NCBI GenBank assembly: GCA_021779835.1
Contig: JAJXZX010000001.1
Coordinates: 62,001-126,000 of the forward strand
Direction of reading: 5' to 3'
Source of the DNA: Pseudomonadota bacterium
Lineage (GTDB): Bacteria; Pseudomonadota; Alphaproteobacteria; Rhodobacterales; Rhodobacteraceae
DNA: 64,000 bases
Shown: positions 1-9,445 of the stretch, one piece after another
How the letters are laid out: each line of letters begins with the position of its first letter
Position numbering within the stretch: the stretch's first letter is position 1
Position numbers and translations under genes: made by a program
Notes under the pieces: model-generated
Told to the model about the DNA's origin: nothing
What the model saw: only the letters and a program-made list of their open reading frames with translations
The model's database searches: none

Positions 1-266
1 AAAGCGATCCGGAGTTTCAGCGGAAGCCGTTTCTGGCCTTGCTGGGGCGGTACTTTCAAGCGCAGGAGCTTTCGACCGACTGGGGCAGCCTGAAAGAGGC
101 GGATGACGAACTGCTGATAAACTCGCTGTCGATGCTCTGCCCCTTGCCACCAGAAGATCGGCAGGCTCTGCTGGAGGCGCCAACCCTGACCACCCGGCGC
201 GAGACGTTGGTGACGCTGTTTGAATTTGCCCTGCGGGGCGGCACTGATGGAGAGATGATGCAATGA
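1..266 (+). CDS. LON peptidase substrate-binding domain protein, C-terminal part
   Basis: The frame is open from the window edge (first whole codon at base 3), giving the last 87 residues; the 5' end lies outside. The helical segment [20 protein letters not shown] matches the end of the Lon N-terminal (substrate-binding) domain as found in stand-alone proteins without the Lon ATPase or protease parts. The role of such single-domain proteins is not established. The stop overlaps the ATG of the Trm112-like gene (ATGA), implying translational coupling. The assignment rests on this helix and on the neighbours, because the better conserved N-terminal half is missing. Confidence 0.7.
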   Translation, partial: SDPEFQRKPFLALLGRYFQAQELSTDWGSLKEADDELLINSLSMLCPLPPEDRQALLEAPTLTTRRETLVTLFEFALRGGTDGEMMQ

Positions 267-454
267 CCGATGCCCTGCCCGCGCCACTGTTCGACCGCCG
301 CATGCTGGAGGCTTTGGTCTGCCCAGTGACGCAGGCGACGCTGCATTACGATGCGGAAAAGCAAGAGTTGGTGTCAAAACCAGGGCGGCTGGCGTTCCCA
401 ATCCGCGACGGCATCCCGATCATGCTGGTCAGCGAAGCGCGCGTGCTGGACTAA
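263..454 (+). CDS. Trm112 family protein (YcaR-like)
   Basis: A 63-residue protein with the family core: LEALVCPVT near residues 15-23, then [13 protein letters not shown] near residues 43-55. Trm112-like proteins are small partners that stabilise or activate methyltransferases; bacterial YcaR-type members often lack a full set of zinc ligands, and here only one Cys (residue 20) is present. It overlaps the preceding gene by four bases. The partner enzyme cannot be told from sequence. Downstream lies a convergent gap holding one copy of a dispersed repeat. Confidence 0.88.
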   Translation: MTDALPAPLFDRRMLEALVCPVTQATLHYDAEKQELVSKPGRLAFPIRDGIPIMLVSEARVLD

Positions 455-474
455 AGCGCGGCGCGTTTGCGCGT

Positions 475-494
475 CTTCTTGGCAAAAATACTCA
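475..494 (-). repeat. Dispersed GAGTATTTTTGCCA element, copy 1
   Basis: Read on the minus strand this is TGAGTATTTTTGCCAAGAAG. It shares its first 15 bases with copies at 9423 and 22534 and a 14-base core with the copy at 26545. It lies between the convergent Trm112 and ubiH genes. Confidence 0.7.
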
Positions 495-537
495 AATGCA
501 GCGCCAGCGTCCCGGTGCGCGGGGGGCTTAGTCGCGC

Positions 538-1764
538 TTAAATCTGGCGGCCTTGCAGCAGCCGCGGCAGGTCGCCGGTCAGGCCCGCGGCCTCGCGGAT
601 AAACCGACGGCGCAGTCCGGGCAGCGCGTTGACCACGCCAAGCCCAAGGTCGCGGCCAAAGCGAAGCACCGGGTTATCGTTGGAAAAAAGCCGCGTCACG
701 GCATCCATACCCAGCGCCAGCGCGGTGGAATCGAAGCGACGCCAGCGCTGGTAGCGTTCCAGCACATCCAGCGCGCCGATGTCTTCGCCGCGCCGCTGCG
801 CCTCGATCAACACCTCTGCCAAGGCACCAACATCGCGCAGGCCAAGGTTAAGGCCCTGCCCCGCCACCGGATGCACGCCATGCGCCGCGTCGCCTACCAG
901 CGCCACGCGTTCGGCCACGAAGGCATTGGCGAGCGTCAGGTTCAGCGGATAGGTGAAGCGTTTGCCAACCAGCGTCAGCGCACCAAGGTAATCGCCCACC
1001 CTTTGACGCAGCGCCGCCATATAGGCCTCATCGTCCAGCGCGCTGATGGTTTTTGCGGTTGCGTCGGCCTCGCTCCACACAATCGCGCTGCGGTTGTCGG
1101 GCAGCGGCAGGATGGCAAGCGGGCCACCCGGGGTGAAGAATTGCTGGGCGATTCCGTTGTGGGGCTGCTCATGCGCAATGGCGCAAACGAGGGCGGTCTG
1201 GCCGTAGCCCCAGCCGGTGCGCTTGATCCCCGCGCGCTCGGCGGTGCCAGAGCGGCGACCGTCGCAGCCGATCAACAGGCGCGCGGACAGGGTGCGTCCA
1301 GAGGCGAGCCTTACAGTGATACCGGACGCATCGGGCGTCTGCGCAATGACGGTTTCGCCAGAGACTTGGGTGATGTTGGGCTCTGCCGCCATCGCGTCGA
1401 AAAAGGCGCGGCGCAGGTGGCGGTCTTCAAGCATGAAGCCCATCGGGCCTTCCTCGATCTCGCCATCGTCGAATTGCAGGAAAAACGGGGCGGGGCCTTG
1501 GCCGACCCGCCCGTCGCTGGCCTTGACGCCAAGGATGGGTTGGGCCAGCCCTGCCACCCTTTGCCAGACTCCAAGCGCCTTTAGCAGCCGCTGCGAGGCA
1601 AGGGCGAGGGCGTAGGCGCGGCCATCAAACGCCTCGTCCGCGCGCACCGCTTCGGGCAGCGCATCAACCAGGGCGACGCGCAGGCCGGCCTGCGCCAGCG
1701 CCAATGCCAACGCGGGGCCATTCAGCCCGCCGCCAAGAATAAGTGCGTCGCAATCCTGAGTCAT
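538..1764 (-). CDS. UbiH/UbiF-family FAD-dependent hydroxylase
   Basis: A 408-residue flavoprotein monooxygenase, the usual length for enzymes that hydroxylate the aromatic ring of ubiquinone precursors. Visible signatures: FAD dinucleotide-binding GGGLNG at residues 11-16, the GCDGRRS motif at 166-172, and GDAAHGVHPVAGQGLNLG at 291-308, which contacts flavin and is diagnostic of the UbiH/UbiF/COQ6 group. No signal peptide; expected at the inner face of the membrane with other Ubi proteins. Which ring position it acts on cannot be decided here. It is divergent from the amidase gene, with starts about 100 bases apart. Confidence 0.92.
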   Translation of the reverse strand: MTQDCDALILGGGLNGPALALALAQAGLRVALVDALPEAVRADEAFDGRAYALALASQRLLKALGVWQRVAGLAQPILGVKASDGRVGQGPAPFFLQFDDGEIEEGPMGFMLEDRHLRRAFFDAMAAEPNITQVSGETVIAQTPDASGITVRLASGRTLSARLLIGCDGRRSGTAERAGIKRTGWGYGQTALVCAIAHEQPHNGIAQQFFTPGGPLAILPLPDNRSAIVWSEADATAKTISALDDEAYMAALRQRVGDYLGALTLVGKRFTYPLNLTLANAFVAERVALVGDAAHGVHPVAGQGLNLGLRDVGALAEVLIEAQRRGEDIGALDVLERYQRWRRFDSTALALGMDAVTRLFSNDNPVLRFGRDLGLGVVNALPGLRRRFIREAAGLTGDLPRLLQGRQI

Positions 1765-1863
1765 GGCAATCCCCGTATCATGCCGGTCAATATGGCCCTT
1801 GCGGTGGGATTGTCCATGCGCCGCTCTGCCGCTACCGTTAGCGTCGTAACGCGGGAGGATGCG

Positions 1864-3195
1864 ATGGTGGATTGGCTAAAGATGAGCGCAGCAGAGTTGG
1901 GGCGCGGCATTGGCGCGGGAAATATCGACCCGGTGGCGCTGCTTGACGCTTTTTTCGACGCCATCAAGGCGCACCCCTATTACGACCGCATCTATGCCCG
2001 GCTGACCGAAAGCCGCGCGCACGCCGAGGCTGAGGCCGCTGGGCTGCGCGCCAAGGCCGGGTTGCGGCGTGGTGTGCTGGACGGGGTTCCGATCAGCTGG
2101 AAGGATTTGTTCGACACCGCAGGGGTCGGGACCGAGGCGGGATCAAAGCTGCTGGAGGGGCGGGTGCCGGTGGCGGATGCCGAAGTGCTGCGCAATGCCA
2201 CGATGGCGGGGACGGTCTGTCTGGGCAAGACGCATATGACAGAACTCGCGTTTTCCGGGTTGGGCGTGAACCCGATGACGGCGACGCCACCCAACGTCAA
2301 CGATCCGGCACTGGCGCCAGGGGGGTCGTCGTCGGGGGCGGCAACCTCGGTTGCTTTCGGGCTGGCGGCGGCGGCGATCGGCTCGGACACAGGCGGATCG
2401 GTGCGGATACCGGCGGCGTGGAATGACATCGTCGGGCTGAAAACGACCGCTGGCCGCCTGTCGCTGAAAGGTGTGGTGCCCTTGGCGGAGAATTTCGACA
2501 CCGTGGGGCCGCTGTGCCGCACGGTCGAGGATGCCGCGTTGCTGCTGGCGTCGCTGGAGGGCGGCAAACCTGCCGATCTGGCGGGTGCCAGCCTTGCCGG
2601 GATGCGCTTGGCGGTGCTGGAGACCGTGGCGATGGACGATCTGCGCGATGGCTCTGCGCGCGGGTTCGAGGCGGCGCTGGCGCGGTTGGCGGGCGCGGGC
2701 GCGAAGATCGAGCGGTTGCGTTACCCCGTGGTGGCCGAGGCCATGGCGCTGTCCGGCGCGCTGATCGCGCCCGAGGCTTATGCGACTTGGGCCGATGTCA
2801 TCGAGGACGCGCCCGAAAAGATGTATCCGCTGATATTGGAGCGGTTCCGCACGGGCGCCAGCGTTTCGGCGCGCGACCATATCGCGGGGTGGCGACGGCT
2901 GCGCCAGTTGCGCGCGCTTTGGGCGGACAAGGTCGCGGGGTATGATGCGGTGCTGATCCCTTCGTCCGCGATCCTGCCGCCCGACGCGGCGCGGCTGTTG
3001 AGCGATCCTGTGTATTTCGCCACGGAAAATCTGCTGGCGCTGCGCAATACGCGGATCGGCAACATGCTGGGGATTTCGGCACTTACACTGCCGACGCGAG
3101 CGGTGGCGGGGACCGGGATCATGCTGATGGGTGCCGCGATGGGCGAAGAGAAGCTGTTGCGCGTGGGGATTGCCGCAGAGTCAGCTTTGGCCTGA
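1864..3195 (+). CDS. Amidase signature family protein
   Basis: A 443-residue amidase signature enzyme. The Ser-cisSer-Lys triad is visible: Lys80 in SWKDLFD, cis-Ser155 in GGSSSGAA and nucleophile Ser179 in GSDTGGSVR. These enzymes hydrolyse amides; substrate is unknown, and absence of gatB/gatC nearby argues against GatA. The frame is open from base 1780, but a GGGAGG box five bases before the ATG at 1864 supports the shorter start. Cytoplasmic, no signal peptide. It could be an allophanate-hydrolase-like or indoleacetamide-type hydrolase; sequence alone does not separate these. Confidence 0.9.
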   Translation: MVDWLKMSAAELGRGIGAGNIDPVALLDAFFDAIKAHPYYDRIYARLTESRAHAEAEAAGLRAKAGLRRGVLDGVPISWKDLFDTAGVGTEAGSKLLEGRVPVADAEVLRNATMAGTVCLGKTHMTELAFSGLGVNPMTATPPNVNDPALAPGGSSSGAATSVAFGLAAAAIGSDTGGSVRIPAAWNDIVGLKTTAGRLSLKGVVPLAENFDTVGPLCRTVEDAALLLASLEGGKPADLAGASLAGMRLAVLETVAMDDLRDGSARGFEAALARLAGAGAKIERLRYPVVAEAMALSGALIAPEAYATWADVIEDAPEKMYPLILERFRTGASVSARDHIAGWRRLRQLRALWADKVAGYDAVLIPSSAILPPDAARLLSDPVYFATENLLALRNTRIGNMLGISALTLPTRAVAGTGIMLMGAAMGEEKLLRVGIAAESALA

Positions 3196-3319
3196 CGACG
3201 AAAAAGCCACAATTCCGCCAGACAAGCGCCGGGTATTGAAGCGTTTTCTGGACCACAGCCGAATAGGGCGGTATCGTGGATGTTGAACGGGGCGATATGA
3301 CTCCGACTTGAGGCAGAAC

Positions 3320-4501
3320 ATGGCACTTCCCGAGCGGTTTTCGAACCTGCCTGAATACGCATTCCCGCGTTTGCGCGGCCTGCTTGATTCGCACGCCCCC
3401 GGCGGCGAAGTCATAGCCATGACCATTGGCGAGCCGCAGCACGCGCAGCCGGGGTTTGTCGGCGAGGTGCTGGCGGCCTCTTTGGGGGGCTTCGGCAAAT
3501 ATCCGCCCAACGATGGCACACCGGAGCTTCTGACCGCGATCGCGGCATGGCTGAAGCGGCGCTATGGCGTGACGCTGGATGCCGCACGGCAGATCATGGC
3601 GCTGAACGGCACGCGCGAGGGGCTGTTCAACGCGCTGATCGCGGTGTGCCCTGAGGCGAAGAACGGGCGACAGCCGGTGGTGCTGACGCCGAACCCGTTT
3701 TATCAGGTCTATGCGGTGGCCGCCTTGGCGGTGGATGCAGAGCCGGTCTATGTGCCCGCCACGGCCGCGACCGGGTTCCTGCCGGATTACGAAAGCCTGC
3801 CCGCCGCGGTGCTGTCGCGGGTGTCGGTCGCATACCTTTGCTCGCCATCGAACCCACAAGGCGCGGTTGCCTCGCGCGATTACCTTGCCGGGCTGATCCG
3901 TTTGGCCGAGCAATACGATTTCAAGATTTTTGCGGACGAGTGCTATTCCGAGATCTGGCGCAGCGAAGCACCAGTCGGGGCATTGCAGGTCGCAGCCGAG
4001 CTTGGCGCGGACCCAGAGCGGGTGTTCGCTTTTCACTCGCTTTCCAAACGCTCTAACCTGCCCGGTCTGCGGTCGGGATTTGTCGCGGGTGGCCCGCAAG
4101 GGCTGGCGCGGATGAAGCAGCTTCGGAACTACGCCGGCGCGCCGCTGCCGCTACCCTTGCAGCGCGTGGCAGAGCGCGCGTGGAGCGACGAAGCGCATGT
4201 GGTGGAAAACCGCGCGCTTTATCAGGAAAAGTTCCGTGTGGCCGATGATATCTTCGCGGGATTGCAGAGCTACAAAGGGCCGGAGGGTGGGTTCTTCCTG
4301 TGGCTGCCGGTGGACGACGGCGAAGAGGCTGCGTTGACGCTCTGGAAAGCGACCGGCGTGCGTGTGCTGCCGGGGGCCTACCTCAGCCGCGATGTGAAGG
4401 GTGACAATCCGGGCAAGGGCTACATCCGTGTGGCGATGGTTGCCCCAAAAGACGAAATGCAGCGCGGGCTGATCCAGCTTCGCGACTGCCTGTACAGGTA
4501 A
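3320..4501 (+). CDS. Class I/II aminotransferase, probably succinyldiaminopimelate transaminase (DapC-like)
   Basis: A fold-type I PLP enzyme of 393 residues. SPSNPQG (about residues 175-181) and the cofactor lysine in HSLSKRSNLPGLRSG (Lys243) are intact. The N-terminal FSNLPEYAFPRLRGLLD stretch resembles alphaproteobacterial DapC-type N-succinyl-LL-diaminopimelate aminotransferases, which act in lysine and peptidoglycan precursor synthesis. I infer that role from resemblance; another amino-acid substrate is possible. The frame opens four codons upstream at a TTG; the ATG at 3320 is preferred. FtsK follows 14 bases later on the same strand. Confidence 0.85.
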   Translation: MALPERFSNLPEYAFPRLRGLLDSHAPGGEVIAMTIGEPQHAQPGFVGEVLAASLGGFGKYPPNDGTPELLTAIAAWLKRRYGVTLDAARQIMALNGTREGLFNALIAVCPEAKNGRQPVVLTPNPFYQVYAVAALAVDAEPVYVPATAATGFLPDYESLPAAVLSRVSVAYLCSPSNPQGAVASRDYLAGLIRLAEQYDFKIFADECYSEIWRSEAPVGALQVAAELGADPERVFAFHSLSKRSNLPGLRSGFVAGGPQGLARMKQLRNYAGAPLPLPLQRVAERAWSDEAHVVENRALYQEKFRVADDIFAGLQSYKGPEGGFFLWLPVDDGEEAALTLWKATGVRVLPGAYLSRDVKGDNPGKGYIRVAMVAPKDEMQRGLIQLRDCLYR

Positions 4502-4515
4502 GGACGGGGTAGAGC

Positions 4516-7500
4516 ATGGCTTCCTATCAGATGAGACAGCGTGATCCGTTGCTGGACCAGAATGTGCAAGCGGTGCTGGAGCGGCGCGGCAAAGAGCTGT
4601 TGGGGATCGGGCTGGTCTTCCTTGGCCTGATGGCGGGGCTGATGATCGTGTCCTACGCGCCGGGCGATCCGGGCTGGATGGCGGTCACAGATGCGCCGGT
4701 GCAGAACCTGTTCGGGCGGATCGGGGCGACCATCGCGTCGCCGCTAATCATCATCGCAGGGCTGGGCGCCTGGGGCATTCCGGCGGTTATCCTGACCTGG
4801 GGCGTGCGGCTGATTACCCATCGCGGCGAAGATCGCGCGCTGAACCGGGTGATTTTCGCGCCGATCGCGGTGGCATTGGGGTCGGTCTTTGCCTCGACCC
4901 ACGTGCCAGCGGCGGCTTGGGGGCATTCGTTCGGCCTTGGCGGCTTGTTCGGCGATACCGTGCTGGGCGCAATGCTGGGGATGGTGCCATTCAGCGTCGG
5001 GCTTGGGCTGCGGTTGTTATCGGTGGTGGTCGGCATCGGGTTTATCAGCATGATGCTGTTTGTGCTGGGCTTTGACATCCGAGAGCTGCGCGTGATCGGG
5101 CGCTGGTTGCTGCAAGGCACGGTGCGGAGTTATGACCTGTTGTTGCGCCTGACGCAGCATGGCGCGGCCCATGCGTTGAAAGCAGCACAGGCCGGCGCGG
5201 CCGGCTCGGTTCGCGCGGCGCAACTGGGCGCGTCGGGGTCACTGAAGGCGGCACAGATGGTGCAAGATCGCAACCGTGCGCGCAAAGCGGGTTTGGCAGA
5301 GCCTTCGCTGCGCCCCGAACCGCTGGCGGCGCGCACTGCAGCGCGCACCGTGGTTTATGGGCGCGGCGATCCGGACAACTATGTCGCGCCGCCGCTGGGC
5401 GCACCTGCGCCGCGGATGCAGGCGCCGAAGGCGGCCCCAACCGCCGCGCCCGCCCCGCGTCAGTCTTTCCTGAGCCGTATACCCACGCGCACCAAGCGCG
5501 CGCCCGACCCGGAGCCGGAGTTGATCGAGAACACGCTGTCGCCGCACGCCTTGGGTATGCCGCCAAGCGAGGACCGCATCCGCTCGCGCATCGCGGATGC
5601 GATTTCCGCGCGCAATCGGCCGGAACCGCCAGTGGTGACGCCCGCGCCCACCTCGCGGTTTCGCCGCCCGTCGCCGCTGATTGCCGATACCCGGCGCATC
5701 GAACCCGCCTCGATGGGGCGGATGGAGCCGCCAGTGATGGGGCGTATGGCCGTGCCGCCGATGGCCGCGCCGGTTGTGCAGGTGGCGACCTACGCCGCGC
5801 CAGAGATGGACGATTACGAGACCGACTACCTGCCGGAAGACAACATCTTTGACGATGGCGAAGTCGAGACCTACGCGCAGCCGATGCCATTGCGCGGGGC
5901 ACCAGAGCCCAAGCGCGTGGTGCAACCCGTTGCGCGCAAGCCAGCCCCGCCCTCGCGTCAGGCGCAATCCGAAGCGCAGCCGCGCCTGCGCTTCGAAGAG
6001 CCGGTGCAGACCTACGAATGCCCGCCGCTTGGCCTGCTGTCCTCGCCCACCGAGATCAAGCGGTCGGAACAGTCGGTGGAAAGCCTTGAAGAGAACGCCC
6101 GGATGCTGGAATCGGTGCTCGACGACTACGGCGTGAAGGGCGAGATCGTCTCGGTCCGCCCCGGCCCTGTCGTCACGATGTACGAACTTGAACCGGCGCC
6201 GGGCCTGAAGGCCAGCCGCGTGATCGGTCTGGCGGATGACATTGCACGTTCCATGTCGGCGCTGTCGGCACGCGTATCCACCGTGCCCGGCCGTTCGGTG
6301 ATCGGGATCGAATTGCCGAACGCCGTGCGCGAAAAAGTCGTGCTGCGCGAGATCCTTGCCGCACGCGACTTTGGCGACTCGTCGATGCGCCTGCCGCTTG
6401 CGTTGGGTAAGGACATCGGCGGCGAGCCAATCATCGCCAACCTTGCCAAAATGCCTCACTTGCTGATTGCGGGGACCACCGGGTCGGGCAAATCAGTGGC
6501 GATCAACACGATGATTCTGTCGCTGCTTTACAAGCTGTCGCCAGAAGAATGCCGCCTGATCATGATCGACCCGAAGATGCTGGAACTTAGCGTTTACGAC
6601 GGCATTCCGCACCTGCTTTCCCCCGTCGTTACCGACCCGAAAAAGGCGGTCGTCGCCCTTAAATGGGTCGTGGGCGAGATGGAAGAGCGCTATCGCAAGA
6701 TGTCCAAACTCGGTGTTCGCAACATTGAGGGCTACAACGGCCGTGTGCGGGAATCGCTCGCCAAGGGCGAAATGTTCAAGCGTACCATTCAGACCGGTTT
6801 CGACGAAGATACCGGCGAGCCGGTGTTCGAGACGGATGAATATCAACCGATCACCATTCCGTATATCGTCGTCATCGTTGACGAGATGGCCGACTTGATG
6901 ATGGTGGCGGGCAAAGAGATCGAGGCCTGCATCCAGCGTCTGGCACAGATGGCGCGGGCGAGCGGGATCCACCTGATCATGGCAACACAGCGCCCCTCGG
7001 TTGACGTCATCACCGGCACCATCAAGGCGAACTTCCCCACCCGGATCAGCTTCCAGGTGACGTCAAAAATCGACAGCCGCACCATCCTTGGCGAACAGGG
7101 GGCCGAGCAACTGCTGGGCATGGGCGACATGCTGTATATGGCGGGTGGTGCCAAGATCACCCGTATCCACGGGCCGTTCGTTTCCGACGAAGAGGTCGAG
7201 GAAATCGTCAACCACCTGAAATCCTACGGACCGCCGGAATATATGTCGGGCGTGGTTGAAGGACCGGAGGAGGACGCGGCCTCTGACATCGACATGGTAT
7301 TGGGCCTTGGCGGCGACGGCAGCGACGAGCAGCAGCTTTACGACCTCGCAGTGTCGGTGGTGCTGAAGGATCGCAAATGCTCCACGTCCTACATCCAGCG
7401 CAAACTGGCGATCGGCTACAACAAGGCCGCGCGTCTGGTCGAGCAGATGGAGGACGCGGGGCTGGTCACGCCAGCAAACCACGTCGGCAAGCGCGAGATT

Positions 7501-7518
7501 CTGGTGCCGGAGCAGTAA
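4516..7518 (+). CDS. ftsK: DNA translocase FtsK
   Basis: A 1000-residue FtsK/SpoIIIE translocase that moves chromosome ends through the closing septum and activates dimer resolution. The N-terminus carries four or so hydrophobic segments (about residues 28-180). A Pro/Ala/Arg-rich linker follows to about residue 500, then the motor: Walker A GTTGSGKS at residues 653-660, Walker [11 protein letters not shown] near 784-793. The C-terminal gamma winged helix (about 930-995, [13 protein letters not shown]) reads orienting DNA sequences. All expected parts are present. A strong intrinsic terminator lies 20 bases past the stop. Confidence 0.97.
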   Translation: MASYQMRQRDPLLDQNVQAVLERRGKELLGIGLVFLGLMAGLMIVSYAPGDPGWMAVTDAPVQNLFGRIGATIASPLIIIAGLGAWGIPAVILTWGVRLITHRGEDRALNRVIFAPIAVALGSVFASTHVPAAAWGHSFGLGGLFGDTVLGAMLGMVPFSVGLGLRLLSVVVGIGFISMMLFVLGFDIRELRVIGRWLLQGTVRSYDLLLRLTQHGAAHALKAAQAGAAGSVRAAQLGASGSLKAAQMVQDRNRARKAGLAEPSLRPEPLAARTAARTVVYGRGDPDNYVAPPLGAPAPRMQAPKAAPTAAPAPRQSFLSRIPTRTKRAPDPEPELIENTLSPHALGMPPSEDRIRSRIADAISARNRPEPPVVTPAPTSRFRRPSPLIADTRRIEPASMGRMEPPVMGRMAVPPMAAPVVQVATYAAPEMDDYETDYLPEDNIFDDGEVETYAQPMPLRGAPEPKRVVQPVARKPAPPSRQAQSEAQPRLRFEEPVQTYECPPLGLLSSPTEIKRSEQSVESLEENARMLESVLDDYGVKGEIVSVRPGPVVTMYELEPAPGLKASRVIGLADDIARSMSALSARVSTVPGRSVIGIELPNAVREKVVLREILAARDFGDSSMRLPLALGKDIGGEPIIANLAKMPHLLIAGTTGSGKSVAINTMILSLLYKLSPEECRLIMIDPKMLELSVYDGIPHLLSPVVTDPKKAVVALKWVVGEMEERYRKMSKLGVRNIEGYNGRVRESLAKGEMFKRTIQTGFDEDTGEPVFETDEYQPITIPYIVVIVDEMADLMMVAGKEIEACIQRLAQMARASGIHLIMATQRPSVDVITGTIKANFPTRISFQVTSKIDSRTILGEQGAEQLLGMGDMLYMAGGAKITRIHGPFVSDEEVEEIVNHLKSYGPPEYMSGVVEGPEEDAASDIDMVLGLGGDGSDEQQLYDLAVSVVLKDRKCSTSYIQRKLAIGYNKAARLVEQMEDAGLVTPANHVGKREILVPEQ

Positions 7519-7537
7519 GCAACCCAGCCAGCTATGA

Positions 7538-7580
7538 CGGGCGCCGGTATCACGATGGTGAACGGCGCCCGTTTTCTTTT
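7538..7580 (+). terminator. Rho-independent terminator of ftsK
   Basis: CGGGCGCC (7538-7545) pairs with GGCGCCCG (7564-7571) around an 18-base loop, followed directly by TTTTCTTTT. It ends the ftsK transcript just before lolA, which therefore needs its own promoter between about 7581 and 7628. Confidence 0.85.
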
Positions 7581-7628
7581 GTGCGGGTAGGGGATGCACA
7601 GGCTGGCGTCCTCGGCTAAAGTATCGGG

Positions 7629-8234
7629 ATGAACCGGATTTTGCGTTACCTTGCTCCGCTGGCCTTCGTGGTCTTTGCCCTGCCCGCTTTCGCGCAGGAA
7701 ATTCCGCTGTCGGAAATCTCGCGCTATCTGAACGCGCTGACCACCGCCGAAGCGAGCTTTACGCAAAGGAACGCCGATGGCTCGATATCGTCGGGGAAGC
7801 TTTATATCCACCGACCAGGGCGGATGCGGTTCGAATATGATCCGCCGAACAAAAGTCTTGTGATCGCAGGCGGCAGCGCGGTGGCAATTTTCGACCCGAA
7901 GTCGAACCAACCGCCAGAGCAATACCCGCTGGCGCGCACCCCGCTGAACCTGATCCTTGCGCCGGTTATTGATCTTGGCCAAGCGAAGATGGTGGTGGCC
8001 CACAGCACCCTGGGGTCAGATACCACGGTCACCGCCGAAGATCCGCAGCACCCAGAGAACGGCACCATCACGCTGATCTTTTCGCCAAACCCGACCGCGT
8101 TGCGGCAGTGGATCATCACCGACGCGACGGGCTCTAAAACGGTGGTGGAGCTATCGGCGTTTCAGCAGGGGATGCAACTGGGCGACAGCCTGTTCGACAT
8201 CCAAAGCGAAACCGCTAAACGAGTTGGGCGCTGA
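7629..8234 (+). CDS. lolA: Outer-membrane lipoprotein carrier protein LolA
   Basis: A 201-residue periplasmic protein with a Sec signal peptide (about residues 1-22, ending AFA before QE). The mature part follows the LolA fold: the SFTQRNADGSISSGKLYIHR strand pair and PGRMRFEYDPP, typical of LolA. LolA ferries lipoproteins from the LolCDE complex to the outer membrane. Length agrees with the family. The order ftsK-lolA is common in alphaproteobacteria. It converges on the transglycosylase gene with only four bases between them. Confidence 0.92.
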   Translation: MNRILRYLAPLAFVVFALPAFAQEIPLSEISRYLNALTTAEASFTQRNADGSISSGKLYIHRPGRMRFEYDPPNKSLVIAGGSAVAIFDPKSNQPPEQYPLARTPLNLILAPVIDLGQAKMVVAHSTLGSDTTVTAEDPQHPENGTITLIFSPNPTALRQWIITDATGSKTVVELSAFQQGMQLGDSLFDIQSETAKRVGR

Positions 8235-8238
8235 CGCC

Positions 8239-8817
8239 TTAATTCAGCCCACAAGAGCGAAGCTGTCTGCCATATAGATCAGACCGCGCCTGCACCCTTC
8301 CCGCGACGGCGATAAGCCAGCCTTTGCTTTCATAGCTGCGGTTGCGATAGCCGCCCAGCCCCTCGTGATAGGCGAGATACTGGTCGCGGGCATCGGATTT
8401 GGGAATGCCGGCAGTGCGGCTGGCGCGGTCCATATACCAACCCATGAAATCAGTCGCGGCCCAGATATCGCGGCGGCTTGCGCCTGGGTGGCCGGTTTCG
8501 CGGCGATACTCATCCCACGTCGAATCAAGCACCTGCGCATAGCCATAGGCGGAGGAGGCGCGCCCCATCGGGATGATACCAAGCGCAAAGCGATACGGGG
8601 TGCGCGCATTGCCAACGAAATGCGACTCCTGATGGATCGTCGCCATCTGGACATTGATTGGCACACCCCACCTGCTCTGCGATGCGCGCATGGCCCGAAG
8701 ATAGGCCGGCCGCTCGTTCGCGATGGCGCAGGCATTATCTAAGTTGCTTGGCGGCCTGTAGCGCCCACAAGACGCAACAACCAGCAGCAACAAGGCTGCA
8801 CGGGATAATCTGCTCAT
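8239..8817 (-). CDS. Lipoprotein lytic transglycosylase (SLT domain)
   Basis: A 192-residue protein with a lipoprotein signal: hydrophobic residues 7-14 and lipobox VASC, so Cys17 would be acylated. The SLT domain shows the catalytic Glu64 in IHQESHF, then AYGYAQVLDSTW and the late YHEG motif. Lytic transglycosylases cut peptidoglycan to 1,6-anhydro products, for remodelling or machine insertion. The frame is open 29 codons upstream; the ATG at 8817 is chosen because the signal peptide begins there. The domain is short, as in small cell-wall transglycosylases annotated next to lolA. Confidence 0.88.
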   Translation of the reverse strand: MSRLSRAALLLLVVASCGRYRPPSNLDNACAIANERPAYLRAMRASQSRWGVPINVQMATIHQESHFVGNARTPYRFALGIIPMGRASSAYGYAQVLDSTWDEYRRETGHPGASRRDIWAATDFMGWYMDRASRTAGIPKSDARDQYLAYHEGLGGYRNRSYESKGWLIAVAGRVQARSDLYGRQLRSCGLN

Positions 8818-9005
8818 ATGCCTCTCGTTTTTTATTGAGAAGGAGGATAGGGCAAAACCCCTCGCGTGTGAATGCCCGCCGCGCCAATCCATTGAAGAAT
8901 TCATGCAATTTACGCCGTGAAAGGCGTGGCGTTATCGAGATGGCGCCACAATTTCGCCACATTGTCGGGCGGCGCTCCACAGACTGTTTCGCGAAACCAC
9001 GGAGG

Positions 9006-9024
9006 CCATGATGGACAATCATGG
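9006..9024. promoter_or_regulatory. Inverted repeat upstream of hspQ
   Basis: CCATGAT and ATCATGG form perfect 7-base arms around GGACA, 39 bases upstream of the hspQ start. It could be an operator or a 5' leader hairpin. I could not pick out a convincing heat-shock promoter here. Confidence 0.4.
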
Positions 9025-9062
9025 GCGTGAGGGAGTAAAAAGAGGGCAAGGGAGCGCATCCG

Positions 9063-9389
9063 ATGCTGAAAACTCAAGCCAAATATCACATCGGACAAGT
9101 GCTGACGCACCGCAAACATGCGTTCCGCGGCGTGGTGTTTGATGTCGACGCGATGTTTTCCAATACCGAAGATTGGTATCAGGCGATCCCGGAAGATAGC
9201 CGCCCCGCGAAGAACCAGCCGTTCTATCATCTGCTCGCCGAGAACGACCAAAGCTACTATGTGGCCTATGTATCGGAGCAGAATCTGGAGCCCGATGAGA
9301 CCGGCGAGCCGGTGGATCATCCCGACCTGCCGGACTTGTTCGGCGATTTCGAGAATGGGCGCTATCCGCTGCAGTTTCAGTTAAACTGA
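9063..9389 (+). CDS. hspQ: Heat shock protein HspQ
   Basis: A 108-residue protein matching the HspQ (YccV-like) family over its whole length: an early FRGVVFDVD strand, NQPFYHLLAEND, then YYVAYVSEQNL and a tail rich in Asp/Pro. In Enterobacteria HspQ is a hemimethylated-DNA-binding and Lon specificity-enhancing factor; the alphaproteobacterial role is inferred. It is a single gene, divergent from the transglycosylase and convergent with gamma-glutamyltransferase. The start has an AGGGAG box nearby. Confidence 0.93.
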   Translation: MLKTQAKYHIGQVLTHRKHAFRGVVFDVDAMFSNTEDWYQAIPEDSRPAKNQPFYHLLAENDQSYYVAYVSEQNLEPDETGEPVDHPDLPDLFGDFENGRYPLQFQLN

Positions 9390-9422
9390 CGCCGCATCCC
9401 CGGCGATACGTTGCGCCGAAGA

Positions 9423-9444
9423 TGAGTATTTTTGCCAAAAAGAA
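9423..9444 (+). repeat. Dispersed GAGTATTTTTGCCA element, copy 2
   Basis: TGAGTATTTTTGCCAAAAAG followed by AA, in the convergent gap between hspQ and the gamma-glutamyltransferase gene. It is identical over 22 bases to copy 3 at 22534. Confidence 0.75.
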
Positions 9445-9445
9445 A

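Noticed and set aside
553-1584. Plus-strand open frame of 343 codons opposite ubiH
   Set aside because: It is antisense to a well-supported flavoprotein gene, has an odd His/Gln/Arg-rich composition and no motif; a high-GC shadow.
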